DNA of 64,000 bases. It comes from Lycium barbarum (lineage: Eukaryota > Streptophyta > Magnoliopsida > Solanales > Solanaceae). Under the pieces are notes generated by a model, which did not search any database, was not told the origin of the DNA, and was given only the letters and a program-made list of their open reading frames with translations. Positions 1-10,882 of the stretch are shown here, piece by piece. The stretch covers positions 161,461,713 through 161,525,712 of the forward strand of contig NC_083337.1 of assembly GCF_019175385.1 (NCBI RefSeq). Direction: 5' to 3'. Each line of letters opens with the position of its first letter. Positions within the stretch are counted from its first letter, which is position 1. The position numbers and the translations under genes were made by a program.

Positions 1-614
1 ACAGCTGTTCAACAATGATCCAACGCTCCAAATTCAATCCATCAAATAATGAGTGGAGGGTGGATATGCACTACACGTGTCCCATTCTAGAAGAAAAACA
101 ACTTTAGTTCAGCTTTGGAAAGTCCAATATCATTTCGTGTTGTCTGAAAAAAACTTTTCTCTTTCTTGACTCTTCTTTCTTCCTCGATTTAATTGATGCT
201 GCCATTGGAATCGGAAAATCCATAGATGTAGATGTAGAGTTCTGGTTCTGGTTGTCAACAAATATATATGATCTGTATTTGATCCACTCTTGATAAATTA
301 ATTATCGAATTCTTTCTAATTAGACGGATTGATCCAATACTTAAGAAATTTATCTGTTTTTCAACACTATTTTTGCATGTAGACAATACATTACTTTCGT
401 AACACAAAAGAGGAAAAGGAAAAAAAAGAAAAAGAAAAGGGATTAGATCAGAAAAGAATATGTTTTCTTAATTGATATCGAGTGCCCAATGAGAATCGAT
501 GATATGTGTAATTTAATATCTTTCTAACTTTCTAATAGATTCTGTTTAAAGATATTTCAGATGCTCAGATGCACTAATAATAGTACTTCCATTTTATCAT
601 ACACCCATTGGAAC
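1..614. other. AT-rich intergenic DNA, no gene seen
   Basis: No open reading frame with recognisable domains and no RNA gene is visible. A pyrimidine-rich stretch near 150-185 could belong to the leader of a gene beyond the left edge, but nothing proves it. Confidence 0.5.
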
Positions 615-764
615 AAATACCAACTTATCATCAAAAGTTATAAATATAATAAATCGTGTAAAACCATCTACACATTAAATTCAAAAGCTAAATACGAACT
701 TATCATCAAAAGTTATAATTTTAATAAATCGTGTAAAACCATCTACACATTAAATTCATAAGCT
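615..764. repeat. 75-bp tandem duplication, two copies
   Basis: Two head-to-tail units start at 615 and 690. Both carry the core CTTATCATCAAAAGTTATAA and end in ACATTAAATTCA. They differ at only a few positions, so the duplication is fairly recent. The small open frame across them looks fortuitous. Confidence 0.85.
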
Positions 765-1026
765 AAATAATTAAGATGATAAGTGAAGCAAGTTAAGATC
801 TTAATATCCCCTCTATTTTGCTTCAATTCAAAGTTTGAACATTTGAGTTGGAACGTCGTATAACTTGACATTGGCATATAGCCACACAAATACACTATAC
901 CGTGATGCTTTCTTGAGATGTCTTTTACCAAATTACTCCTAGCTGAAATTAACATTAACCACGTGGGCCATGTTATCGATGCAGGTGGTCGATGACATTT
1001 TACTGACATTTTACAGACATGTGGGC

Positions 1027-1310
1027 CATGTTTGGGTAACCTCTTTATTGGAGAAAAAACTTTTTATCCTCTATAAATCGAAAAATCTCTCTCATACAAC
1101 ATAATACAATAACATCCATAATGTAATCACTACAGAGTCTCGTTTAGGAGGAGATTATTCTTTCAATAGTTTTTTTATGATTTTAATATTAATTTTTTCA
1201 ATATGTAGGTCAATTGATCAAATCATATTAATTACTAATATTATGCTTTTTTAGTCTATGTTCTTTGTTGCCTGATTTATCACCGTCAAAGTTTGCAATT
1301 GTTAGCTTCA
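1027..1310 (+). mobile_element. Truncated LTR, left copy of the pair at 4893-5288
   Basis: This stretch is a direct, diverged copy of the 3' LTR at 4997-5250. Shared blocks include TTTGGGTAACCTCT, GAGTCTCGTTTAGG, GGAGATTATTCTTTCAAT and TTATGCTTTTTTAGT. Both LTR ends are missing: homology begins abruptly at about 1027, and the LTR end seen at 5288 is absent. It is best read as the remains of a 5' LTR. Confidence 0.7.
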
Positions 1311-1654
1311 AGGTGGATTAGTTCACTTTGCAACCAACTTGGCGATAGCGAAGAGTTTTGTCAAAGAAAACAAAGAAAAAAAAAAGTTTGAAGTGCTACA
1401 TGTGGAGAGGAAATTTCAACCATATTTTCAATAATCCTGCTGCTGCGTATCTTTAAAAATAAAAAATTATATTTTTAACCTATGCTTATTTTTCATGCTT
1501 GGGCTCCAATTTTTGGTTTTTTAAGGCATGAGCTCAAATTACTAACCCTTGCTCATTTTTAACGTTTGGGCCAATTTTAACCCATGTTTACTTTAACGCA
1601 TGGGCTCCACTTTCAAGCTGTGTTCATTTTAACGCACAAAGCTCAAAATTTTAA
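1311..1654 (+). other. Probable internal region of a decayed non-autonomous LTR element
   Basis: This lies between the truncated left LTR and the nested MULE-like element. It contains an 18-codon open frame at 1400-1456 but no gag, integrase or reverse-transcriptase motif. The other surviving internal fragment (about 4818-4892) runs into a purine tract just before the 3' LTR. The parent element appears to have had little or no polyprotein. Confidence 0.4.
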
Positions 1655-1802
1655 CGGGTAAATTACGTATATATACATATTAAGGCAAAATATTTACGAA
1701 ACGTGATGATAGTTTTCTATTTACAAAACATAACATTACAAACTCTATAACAAACATACTTTTAAAAATATATATATATATTTTTTTATTTTTTATTTTT
1801 AA

Positions 1803-2030
1803 TTTTTTTCGCTCAAAAATTTATGTATGAAAGTTGTATGAAATGTGTATATCTCGTTCAAGGCAAAGTTCGCTCAAAATTTAGTGTATGAAAACTGTAT
1901 GAAATGTGTATATCTCGTTCAAGGTTTAAAAAATCACCTCAAAATTGTATGTATGAAAACGGTATGAAATTTGTATCTCGCTCAAGGATTAGAATTTCAC
2001 TCACATTTTCGTGTATAAAGTTCATGTTAG
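1803..2030 (+). repeat. Degenerate tandem repeats, about 75 bp per unit, inside the outer element
   Basis: Units contain GTATGAAATGTGTATATCTC followed by a CTCAAGG motif and a CTCAAAATTT motif. Further units in the same orientation lie at about 3400-3600, on the far side of the nested element. The nested MULE therefore split one original array. Confidence 0.7.
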
Positions 2031-2937
2031 ATTTCTCTAAAATTAATACAACCACTATAACATTGTATACAACTTTGATACAACATTCAAGACTTAAAAT
2101 AATCGTTTAAATTTTGGAAATTTTACATAAATGACTACACTTTAGGGGTTTAAAATTTGTCATAGCTACAGTTTCAATATTTACACTGCGTAGCTACAGT
2201 TTCCCCGCTGTATTCAAAAAATGGCTCGCTGTATTCATAAAACGGCCTAGCTGTATTCATGAATACAGCGAATAAAAAAATTTCAAAAATTCTTTTCACT
2301 GTATTCAAGTCATATGTATTCAACTCAGCTGTATTCATGTCAAATGTATTCAACTCAGTTGTATTCATCTATAGCTACTTTTATTCACTTTATTGTATTT
2401 AAAAATCAGTGGTATTCAAACAACATAAATACAAAAAATATTGTATTCAACTTGTTGCATACAAAAATTTTTTTAGTGAAGGCAGCGAGTAATACACTAA
2501 AAATTGAATACATAAAAAAATACACTAAAAATTAACAAAAACACTCAAAAAAACTGAATACAAAACAATAAAATGAATACAATCTAAAAAATTAACCAAA
2601 AAAACTCAAAAATAATGAATACAAATGCTCCGATGATCTCGGCAGACCTGAGAAAGGGGGAAAGAGAGAGATCTGGACAGAGATACACTCAATAGAACAG
2701 GCAGAGAGACGAGTTGGTTTAGCTGGAGTTAGGTTTCACCGGAGCTGGTTTGGACGGAGATGGCAATGAAGGGTAGGATTAGAGAAGGGGTGGTGATTTG
2801 AGAAGCAGTGGAGGGATGGTCGGGTTGGTGGTTTCGTGTTGGCTGGAGATTGAGGGCGTGGTGGAAGATCTGGTAGGTGCTATCGGAGTTCCGCCGGCGG
2901 TGGTGGTTGTCGGAGTAGAAGAAGACGGCTTAGAGAG

Positions 2938-3217
2938 AGAGGTGATGGAAGAGAGAGAAAATGAAGGAAAATGGGTGGAAGGATGTCCATAGGGTCCTTC
3001 AACGGAAACTTCAAGGTGATCCACAGAGGAAGGCAAAGAGATAACATCATAAAGCTTCTTAGTCCAACTTCCTTCACATTTGATGACGAAACTAATTGTA
3101 TCTGATTCTAAGTTACTGTGAATGGATGCCAACTGCAGCTTTAATATGCCTGGCACATTTAGGAACATGACGCTTGTCACAGAGGTGATGGAGGAGAGAG
3201 AAAATGAAGGAAAATGG
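2938..3217. repeat. 37-bp direct repeats bracketing the FRO fragment
   Basis: AGAGGTGATGGA followed by GAGAGAGAAAATGAAGGAAA occurs at 2938-2974 and again at 3181-3217, with one mismatch. The reductase fragment lies exactly between the copies. This suggests the fragment was inserted as filler during repair of a staggered break inside the transposon. Confidence 0.8.
2975..3180 (-). pseudogene. Ferric-chelate reductase (FRO) exon fragment captured by a MULE
   Basis: The minus-strand translation from 3180 reads TSVMFLNVPGILKLQ, then VIKCEGSWTKKLY, then HLEVSVEGPYG. These are the conserved blocks around the FAD-binding region of plant ferric reduction oxidases, membrane proteins that reduce Fe(III) chelates at the cell surface or in organelles. 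The FAD motif itself survives only out of frame: TGG CAT CCA TTC ACA reads WHPFT on the complement of 3111-3131, so a 1-bp insertion precedes it and a compensating loss follows. About 65 residues of a protein of roughly 700 are present. There is no haem-binding or NADPH-binding part and no sign of expression. The open frame continues downstream into low-complexity Ser/Thr/Pro sequence that is not FRO. The assignment is from recognised motifs and was not searched. Confidence 0.75.
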
Positions 3218-3893
3218 AAGGAGATTGTGAGAGAATAGAGAGAAAATAGTTTTTAATTTTAAATACAATATAATTTTACTATACTAGTTACCTTGTGTAA
3301 TTGACATACAAGATTTAGCTATGAGATGTAGTTTGGGCAAAGTATAGCTACTAAATGTAAATAAGGCCTAATGTTCTCTACACTATGTAGATTTCCCTTA
3401 AATTTTTGTGTATGAAATGTGTATATCTTGCTCAAGGCTTAAAAATTCACTCAAATTTTGTGTATGAAAAACGTATGAAATGTGTATATCTCAATCAAGA
3501 CTTAAACATTACGCTCAAAATTTAATGTATGAGAATGGTATAAAACGTGTATATCTCACTCAAGACTTAATTTCATTCACATTTCGTGTATGAAAACCTA
3601 TATTAAAATTTCACTTACACATTTCATACAGTTTTCATACATAAAAATTTGAGGTAATTTTTTAAGCCTTTAATATAAAATTGTTTTTTTTTAAGTTTAA
3701 AAAAAATATTTTCTGAAAATAAAATAAAAAAACGAAAAATATATGAAAATCCGTCTTGTTTCGTAAAATATCGTTACGTTTTGTAAATAAGGAAAACTAT
3801 CGTCACGTTTCGTAAATATTTCTCCTTAACATGTATATATACGTAGTTTTCTCAAATTTCAATCCATACCCACTTTTAACCATAGCAGGCAAC

Positions 3894-4517
3894 TAGGGAT
3901 GTTCGTGGTTCGGTTTGAGCTGGTTATCATCTAAAAGATGATCAAATCAAGTTAGTCTATTTTTCAAATGTTAGAATCAAATCAAATCAATTAAGTCGGT
4001 TTTTCATTGCTTCGGTTTTACCGGGTTTTTTATTTTTTTGGTTTTTTGTCGGTTTTTATTAAATATATGATAATATACGTCCAGACACATATTAAATTGA
4101 CTATTTTCTAGCATAATACTACCAAACCAATTACTCATATTTGAGAAAATAAAGAAATATAAACCTAATCAAGTTATCTATGTACTTCCTCCAAAAAATT
4201 GTATGCACCATCTAAGAATTTAGCCATTTTCAAGGAATATAAAAAAAAAATCTTACAACGAATTTGTTTTTGTGCAACAATTAAAAATTTAGTTGTGATA
4301 TACCAAGATATCTTGCTGAATAATTAAAGGACTCGAAAACAAGTTATTTTGAACAAGAAATAGATTCTTAGAATTATCAAAATAAAAATAACAAATCAAA
4401 CTAAAAATTAAATACAAAAATTAGATTACTATAAAGGCAAAAACATAAATTAGGAATCAAGAGTGCAAAAGATTAATATCGTAAAATTTCATTTTTTTTA
4501 TAAATGTGTGTGTGTGT

Positions 4518-4616
<99 letters not shown>

Positions 4617-4815
4617 TTTTAGATAGATATTTTTATTGTTGGTTTGGTTTGATTTTTCGGTTATTTTTTACTTAAAATCAAATTCAAATCAAATTTTGTT
4701 GGTTTATAAAATGAAAAACCAAAATCAAATCAAATCAAAAGGTGTCGGTTTTTTCCTTCGGTTTGATTCGATTTTCAGTTTGGTTTGATTTTTCGATTTT
4801 TCGTGAACGCCCCTA
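3894..4815. mobile_element. hAT-like MITE, decayed
   Basis: The left end TAGGGATGTTCGTGGTTCGGTTT and the right end (GATTTTTCGTGAACGCCCCTA) are imperfect inverted repeats rich in CGGTTTGG/CCAAACCG motifs. No transposase is present. A clear 8-bp target duplication is not visible, although ATAGCAG occurs a few bases outside both ends. A compound microsatellite expanded within it. Confidence 0.6.
4505..4606. repeat. Compound microsatellite (TG)n(TC)n(TA)n
   Basis: Three uninterrupted dinucleotide blocks follow one another directly, then a short AAATAAATAAA tail. Confidence 0.95.
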
Positions 4816-4877
4816 CAAATAGCAGTGATGAAGATTACGTGAAGAAGGCGGATCAAGTTATGTCAAGAAAATCCATG

Positions 4878-5288
4878 CTAAAAGGGGAGATTTGTTAGGA
4901 TTTTACCCTGATTTTCTTACCATATTTGGAATTTACCTTATCTTGAAGGAAGGACAAAGTGTGTTTACTTTTCCCAAAAGGAAACTTTTAATATTCCATA
5001 TTTGGGTAACCTCTGGAAGAAAAGGTTTTGGACCTCTATAAATTGAAGAATCCACTAACACAAAGTAATCTACAATATAGTCACTAAAGAGTCTCGTTTA
5101 GGGGGAGATTATTCTTTCAATTGTTTTTTATGTTTTTAATATTAGTATTTCAATATGCAGGTCAAATGGCCAAAGCATATTATAATGTTATGCTTTTTTA
5201 GTATATGTTCTTTGTTGTATGATTTATCGTCGTCAAGATTTGTAATTGTTAGTTTTCGCATGACGCTGCGATTCTTTCGATCTGAACA
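4878..5288 (+). mobile_element. 3' LTR with polypurine tract of a small LTR retrotransposon
   Basis: A purine tract (AAAAGGGGAGA, 4880-4890) directly precedes TGTTAGGATTTTACC (from 4893). The LTR ends TCTGAACA at 5288, so the ends are TGTT and AACA as in Copia-type LTRs (396 bp). A TATA-like CTATAAATTGAAG at about 5035 could be the promoter. The left partner at 1027-1310 is truncated, so no target duplication can be checked. Confidence 0.7.
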
Positions 5289-5817
5289 AAGTATCCTTAC
5301 AACTTGTGATTTTAATGGCATTTGATGACCACATGAACATGTTATTAAAAATAAAATTTAATGTTAAAGAGTTTCAAATATAAAACAAAGTATCATTTTG
5401 TAATCTAAGAAGAAAACACATAAAATGAAACAGGGGAATTAAATTATATCTTGGTATTATGTTCATGCAATTGTATTGAATGATGCATATTGCATGCGGC
5501 TCTAGTGGATAATTAGGTTAGTTTGACAGTTCTGTTTGAATTAATGATTTGTCTTCCCTTTTTAACCTTGTTCCTGATCCAATATGAAGATAGTGAATGT
5601 TCGCTATTTTCTTCATGACTCGTTTAGGTATAAATGGAGTTTCCCGGAGAATGAATTCCGGGAAAGTAGAGTAGAAATTAATATGAAATAATATGCTAAA
5701 GTTGTCAAAATGAATGAACACGTTCAATTCAATAAAAAAAGAATTTTTTTTTATAACCAATTCATCAGATGATTGAAGCAGAGTGACCATAATGATTCAT
5801 TTACTAGTACGTAGCAT
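5289..5817. other. Intergenic, nothing recognised
   Basis: No domain-bearing frame or RNA gene is seen. A 90-codon minus-strand frame at 5518-5790 has no recognisable similarity and low-complexity composition, so I regard it as chance. Confidence 0.4.
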
Positions 5818-6149
5818 CAAATTTTAGAATTTTTGACCTAAATAATACATTATTCCAAACAATTAAGAAGAATAATACAATTTTTTTAAAATTTACAGAA
5901 ATAGAATAAACGTAGTTGTGAGTAACGTTTTGGGTAATATTTTGTTAAAAAAATTTAACCGAAAAAGTTAGGACTGTCGGAATAACAAAAACATAAAATG
6001 TAATTGTGAGTAACGTTTTACAAGTATTTCATTACTGGGAGTTACAACTCTCTGATTCTATTAATTACTCTCATCTAAAGTAAAACTTATGGGTCCAAGT
6101 GATTTTCATTTCTCTTACTCCTTTTTTGTGTGCTTCTTTTCTTACTAAA

Positions 6150-6150
6150 A

Positions 6151-6186
<36 letters not shown>
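6150..6186. repeat. (TC)n microsatellite
   Basis: An uninterrupted CT-dinucleotide run lies at the inner edge of the left MULE arm. Confidence 0.9.
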
Positions 6187-6191
<5 letters not shown>

Positions 6192-6973
6192 CTTTCTAAC
6201 AAACTGCACCAAAAATGATACACAACGCAATAAATTTGCACAATTAAAGTGGAGATTTAAGTTCCATAGAAGTCCCTCACTCGTATTCCTTTTTCTAACC
6301 ATACATTAATTATTATTTACTTCTTCAACTGAAAAAAAAAGGTTTATTTAATACACATACTCGTGTCACTAAAGTTTATTTAATTAAATTTTATTTTCAT
6401 TTTTTGAAATATCTATCTCTATGTAATTAATAATACTTTTACAATCAAAGATGATATTTAAAATTGCATTGTAATTATATTATGATAAACAAATATCTTT
6501 GCATATTTTTTCGAAATATGTAAGGACAATAATGCACTTCGGCCACAAGGAACAAAAAGTCATAAAAAGAGCAGCTCATATCAATCAAATTTCACAACGG
6601 AATAAATTTTACTTATGTTTATTTAAATTGAATGGTCTTCAATAATGGTCTTCAATTTTATCTTTTATCCTATGAAATTTTGTAGAAACTATAATATGCA
6701 TTGTAGTATAGGAGATTTCTCACTTTTGTAAGAAACTAAGCATAGAAAAAAGGTGTGAGAGAAATGAAAATCATCTTGGACCCACAAATTGTACTTTAGA
6801 AGAGAGTAATTAATAAAATCAGAGAATCGTAACTCCCACTAATGTAAAACGTTACTCACAATTACGTTTTATATTTTCATTATTCCGTTTGTCCTAACTT
6901 TTTTCGGTTAAAATATTTTAATAAAATATTACCTAAAACGTTACTCACAACTACAATTCTAAACTCTCAATTT

Positions 6974-9106
6974 TTCAAGAAAGCATGGCCAATTGTAGGC
7001 GAGGAGATTACTCAGGCTGTCCTACATTTCTTTGATACTAATACTATGCATCTGCCCTTAAACTGTACTTCAGTGGATTTAATCCCAAAAGTAAAGAATC
7101 CATCATCTATAAAAGAGTATAGACCCATATCATGTTGTAATATTGTGTACGAGATTATTTCTATACTGCTAACTGGGAGGATGCAAGGAATTATGGAATG
7201 GTTGATTGATAACAACCAGGTAGCTTTTGTTCCTGGTAGAGTTATGTCTGATAATATTTTGCTTGCACATGAGTTAGTGAAGGGCTATGGAAGGAAAGGT
7301 ATTTCACCTAGGTGCATGCTCAAGATTGACATGCAGAAGGCTTACGACTCAGTGGAATGGACTTTTCTTGAACAAGTTCTTATTGGCTTGAATTTTCCTC
7401 AGAAGTTCATTACTTGGATTATGGTTTGTGTCAAGACTGTCTCAAATTCCATCACTATAAATGGTACTCTTACCGCCCCTTTTAAAGCCAAGAAAGGTGT
7501 TCGACAAGGTGATCCCATGTCACCGTTTCTGTTTGTTCTTGCCATGGAATACCTTAATAGGCTGCTGAAGACTCTAACACACAAGAATGGCTTCAAACAC
7601 CACCCTAGGTGTGCAAAGTTAGGCATCATTCAAATTGGATTTTCAGATGACCTTTTACTTTTTAGTAAGGGTGATACTAGATCTGTCTCATTACTTTTTT
7701 ACCGTTTCAAGCTGTTCTCTGAAATCTCGGGTCTCATTGCTAATTTGGGAAAGAGCTCTATATATTTTGGTGGTGTTCATGATGTGGTTCACCAGGAGAT
7801 ACTCCAGATCCTAGGTTTCTCGGTTGGTACTATGCCATTTAGATACCTAGGTGTGCCCCTCAATTCTCAAAGACTCTCTGTCATGCAGTATCAACCTCTT
7901 ATGGATAAATTGATAGGCATAATCACAGCTTGGACTGCCAGGTTTCTCTCTTAGGCTGGTAGGCTTCAGCTAATTAAAAGTGTGTTGGTGGCTATTCAGT
8001 CATTTTGGTCTCAAATTTTCATTCTACCAAAGAAAATATTGGAAAAAATAGTAGCAACTTGCAGAAGTTACTTATGGACAGGTGGAAAGGACATCTCAAG
8101 AAGGCCATGGTATCATGGGAAACATTATGTCTTCCTAAGACTGTGGGGGACCTGAATATTACCGATATCATGATATGGAACAGGGCTACCATACTTAAGT
8201 ATTTCTAGAACTTATGCCTCAAAAAAGACAAGTTTTGGATTAAGTGGGTGCATAATTACTATGTAAAAGGTAGACCAGTCTGGGAAATAGAGGCTAAACA
8301 ATCATCTTGGATGTTTAACAAGATTATCAAGGCTGGGAAGTATCTTATAGAAGCAGGTATGACCACTGATACCTTGATGCATCGACCCACATACTCTATA
8401 AGGCACACATACAACATGTTAAGGGGTGACTTACCAAAGGTTTGGTGGAGAAAAATTACCTGCAACAATGTTGGTTGTCCTAGATGGGTATTTGTACTCT
8501 ATCTCATAATTCAAGGCAAGCTTTATACTAGAGATAGATTGCTAAAATAGGGCATGATCAATGACCAAACATGTCCAATCTGTGAAGCTACTGTGGAATC
8601 CATTCAACATCTCTTTTTTGAATGTCTTATCTCTTCTTATATCTGGTGCAAAATTCTTAGATTGCAAGGTTATACTAGACAGGCAATGAGATGGCATGAT
8701 GAGCTGCAATGGGCTATGAACTTTGCTGCAAACAAGAGCTCCAAGGCAGAGATATATAGAATGGCGATGGCTGCCACTGTCTACAACATATGGCAAATCA
8801 GAAACAACAAAGTCTTTCAGAAACCATCCAAGACTGGTGACCAAGTTGTGAGGCTAATTATACAGGATGTTTTATGTCGAGTAAATACCTTTGCTAGAAT
8901 GATGGTCACTCTCAATTTTTATCCTTAGCTTCCTAGATAGTATAGGTGTTATGTTGCTAATGTTTGATTTCAAAGGCAGTAGTTGTTGCTAGGTGTTTGC
9001 TGGAGTTTAGTTGAGGCTAAAATTGGGGTTGTCCAGTTTTAGAGGGTCTGTTTTGTTTGTAAATATTATCCCTGGTAATAAAATCTTTTACTTACCAAAA
9101 AAAAAA
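6974..9106 (+). pseudogene. 5'-truncated, disabled L1-type LINE (reverse transcriptase and zf-RVT)
   Basis: The frame opens at 6974 (FKKAWPIVGEEI) without a start codon and lacks the endonuclease and gag-like ORF1. Reverse-transcriptase motifs follow: YRPISCCN, MLKIDMQKAYDSV, GVRQGDPMSPFLF and the catalytic FSDDLLLF (GAT GAC at 7646-7651). A stop at 7952-7954 ends the first frame; a frameshift lies between there and about 8100. The second frame carries in-frame TAG codons at 8206-8208 and 8548-8550, where tryptophan is expected, and then a zf-RVT region (CPICEATVESIQHLFFEC). The stop is followed by a short 3' tail, AATAAA and a poly-A run ending at 9106. This is typical of a non-autonomous, dead-on-arrival plant LINE. 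The element landed in the right arm of a MULE. Confidence 0.9.
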
Positions 9107-9151
9107 TTGTTTTAAATACTGTATTATTTTGGTAAAAAATTCCAAATTTTA

Positions 9152-9539
9152 ACCCCTCAAGGAAAGACCCGTGCCGTAACACAATAATTGCAAAACCAAA
9201 AGTAGTCATTAGAAACTTTCATGCCATAGAAACAAGTTTTTTTTTCAGCCGTTTGGCCATGCGATTTGAGAATTTGATTTTATATTTTAATTTCAAATTA
9301 GTGTTTGTTTACAAATTTTGCATAAATTTTCAACTTCAACTTCATCAAATTTCAAATTCTCTAAAAAGTAGAATTTGGAAATTCATTTTTTTTTTAAATA
9401 TAAAACTTGACTTATAAGTTTATATTTTATAAAAAAAAGATCCAATATGTTAATTTTTGCAAAAACAAGACTTATGCTCAATGTGAAAAAATTATCCATA
9501 TCATGTGAATCATCTATCTCTCTCTCTATATATATATAC
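9152..9539. other. AT-rich spacer with a MITE-like remnant
   Basis: From about 9247, GCCGTTTGGCCATGCGATTTG resembles, in inverse orientation, one end of the MITE at 28506-28777 (CATGGCCAAACGCC). Only one end is recognisable. A short CT/TA microsatellite follows at about 9520. Confidence 0.4.
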
Positions 9540-10822
9540 ATATATTTTACTATATATAATAAGGGCCAATCTAACTTTTTTGTAGTATTTAGTTAGAGTT
9601 CTTAGTTACATTACAACTAAAGTTGCCAACTAAAGGTTTCCTCTTTCAAATTTTGCCCCTATATTTGTCTTTTATTGTTTTCTCTACTATGGGGTGTTTT
9701 AGAAATATTAAAGCACTTCTAAGCCTTTTTTTTATTATAGAAAATCCCTTAAACTAACTTTTTGAAGGTGATGACATGTCCCATAACTTCTTGATATGGC
9801 TTATTTTTACTCCTACTTTATTTCTTTATTATTTAAGGAGTCACACCAAATTTTGCTAAATTTAGAAAATTTTAAGGTCCTCTTTTTACGCATAAGAAAT
9901 TGTGAATTGTGATGATGTCAATTAAAAAAAAAACACGTCACTATGCATAATTTGAATGAGAGAATACACCACATTTGCAGTTACCTTAATTAAAACATGT
10001 ATTGCACAAAAAAATTGAATTTTCTCCATTAACAGCTCTTTAATCGTTCAGTGTGAAACTTTGAAAATTTAATAGATAAAGTTGGTCTTATTTGGATTAG
10101 ATATTGTTAATTTTTTTTTATCTAATCATTTGTTAACAATATTGAAATTTGAATCTTTTCATCTGCATGTTTTGTTGGTTTGTATGTTGATTACCCATGT
10201 CGTTCGTGCTTAATAAAATTAACTTTCGTTTTTTGATATTATTTTGTGTATTATAATATTTTATTTTTTAAATATGATGCACACATACTTAATTATATTT
10301 TCTATGCCTAATGAACAATGTAAGTTGTAGTTTATTCTTCATTCTCTAAAAAAAAAAAAAATGCAAGACGTACTACGTGGTTAGTCAGTTCAATTTTTGG
10401 TATGAATTCATAAATATATTTCTTAATATATATTTACACTTAAAAGTTACATAAAAAGAGATTGAAATATGAACTTGATGGAGTAGTTTAAATGTTGAGA
10501 TCTTTGAAAAATAAGCAGGTAATGAAACATTTTTCAGTTTTCCAGCAGTAGTAATGTCCAACATCTTGTGACAAAAGAGAGTAAACTTTTTATGTTTTTT
10601 GAGTATCATTTTTTTTACGCAGGTAAAAAATATGTTAGGCAGTGTTTGTTAGCATAGAGAAACATGATTAAATGAATCATGAAGCATTGAATCTTCATTT
10701 GTGTTTGAGAAAATAATTAAAATATACATTTTATAAAATAATGTACCATTTCAACTAGCAAAAGGAAAAAAAATGTCATTTTCTCTTCACGAAAATTTTC
10801 AGAAAGTAAAAGGAAAGTCTAA

Positions 10823-10882
10823 TTATATTAAGAAAATTAATTGTTCTCTAATTATATCAAGAAAAGTAATTGTTCACAAAAA
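10823..10882. repeat. 30-bp imperfect tandem duplication
   Basis: TAATTATATTAAGAAAATTA and TAATTATATCAAGAAAAGTA lie head to tail, each followed by ATTGTTC. Confidence 0.7.

Larger units (their letters stand above)
2116..3397. mobile_element. Pack-MULE-like element carrying an FRO gene fragment
   Basis: The element has terminal inverted repeats of about 80 bp: the left end GGAAATTTTACATAAATG pairs with the right end CTATGTAGATTTCCC, with further matching TAGCTA blocks inside. It is flanked by a perfect 9-bp duplication TTAAATTTT (2107-2115 and 3398-3406), diagnostic for Mutator-like transposition. There is no transposase. The interior has repeated GTATTCA motifs on the left and a ferric-reductase exon fragment on the right. 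It sits inside the outer MULE-like element (1655-3853). Confidence 0.85.
1655..3853. mobile_element. MULE-like element with about 90-bp TIRs (outer element)
   Basis: The left end (CGTATATATACAT, then ATATTTACGAAACGTGATGA) is the inverted complement of the right end at about 3765-3853, over roughly 90 bp. The flanks are AAATTTTAA (1646-1654) and AAATTTCAA (3854-3862), a 9-bp target duplication with one mismatch, as expected for Mutator-like elements. No transposase is present. The interior holds short tandem repeats and a second nested MULE. Confidence 0.7.
5827..9142. mobile_element. MULE with long TIRs, interrupted by a LINE
   Basis: A perfect 9-bp target duplication CAAATTTTA (5818-5826 and 9143-9151) brackets the unit. 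The left arm begins GAATTTTTGACC; the right arm, read inward on the other strand, begins GAATTTTTTACC. After removal of the LINE at 6974-9106 the arms align as inverted repeats of about 330 bp, sharing GTTGTGAGTAACGTTTT, CGGTTAAA/TTTAACCG and AATTACTCTC blocks. Without the LINE the element is about 1.18 kb and has no coding capacity. Confidence 0.85.

Noticed and set aside
3881..4826. ATAGCAG flanking repeats as a target duplication of the hAT-like MITE
   Set aside because: The repeats lie three to five bases outside the ends and are 7 bp, so they do not fit an 8-bp duplication at the termini. They are probably coincidental.
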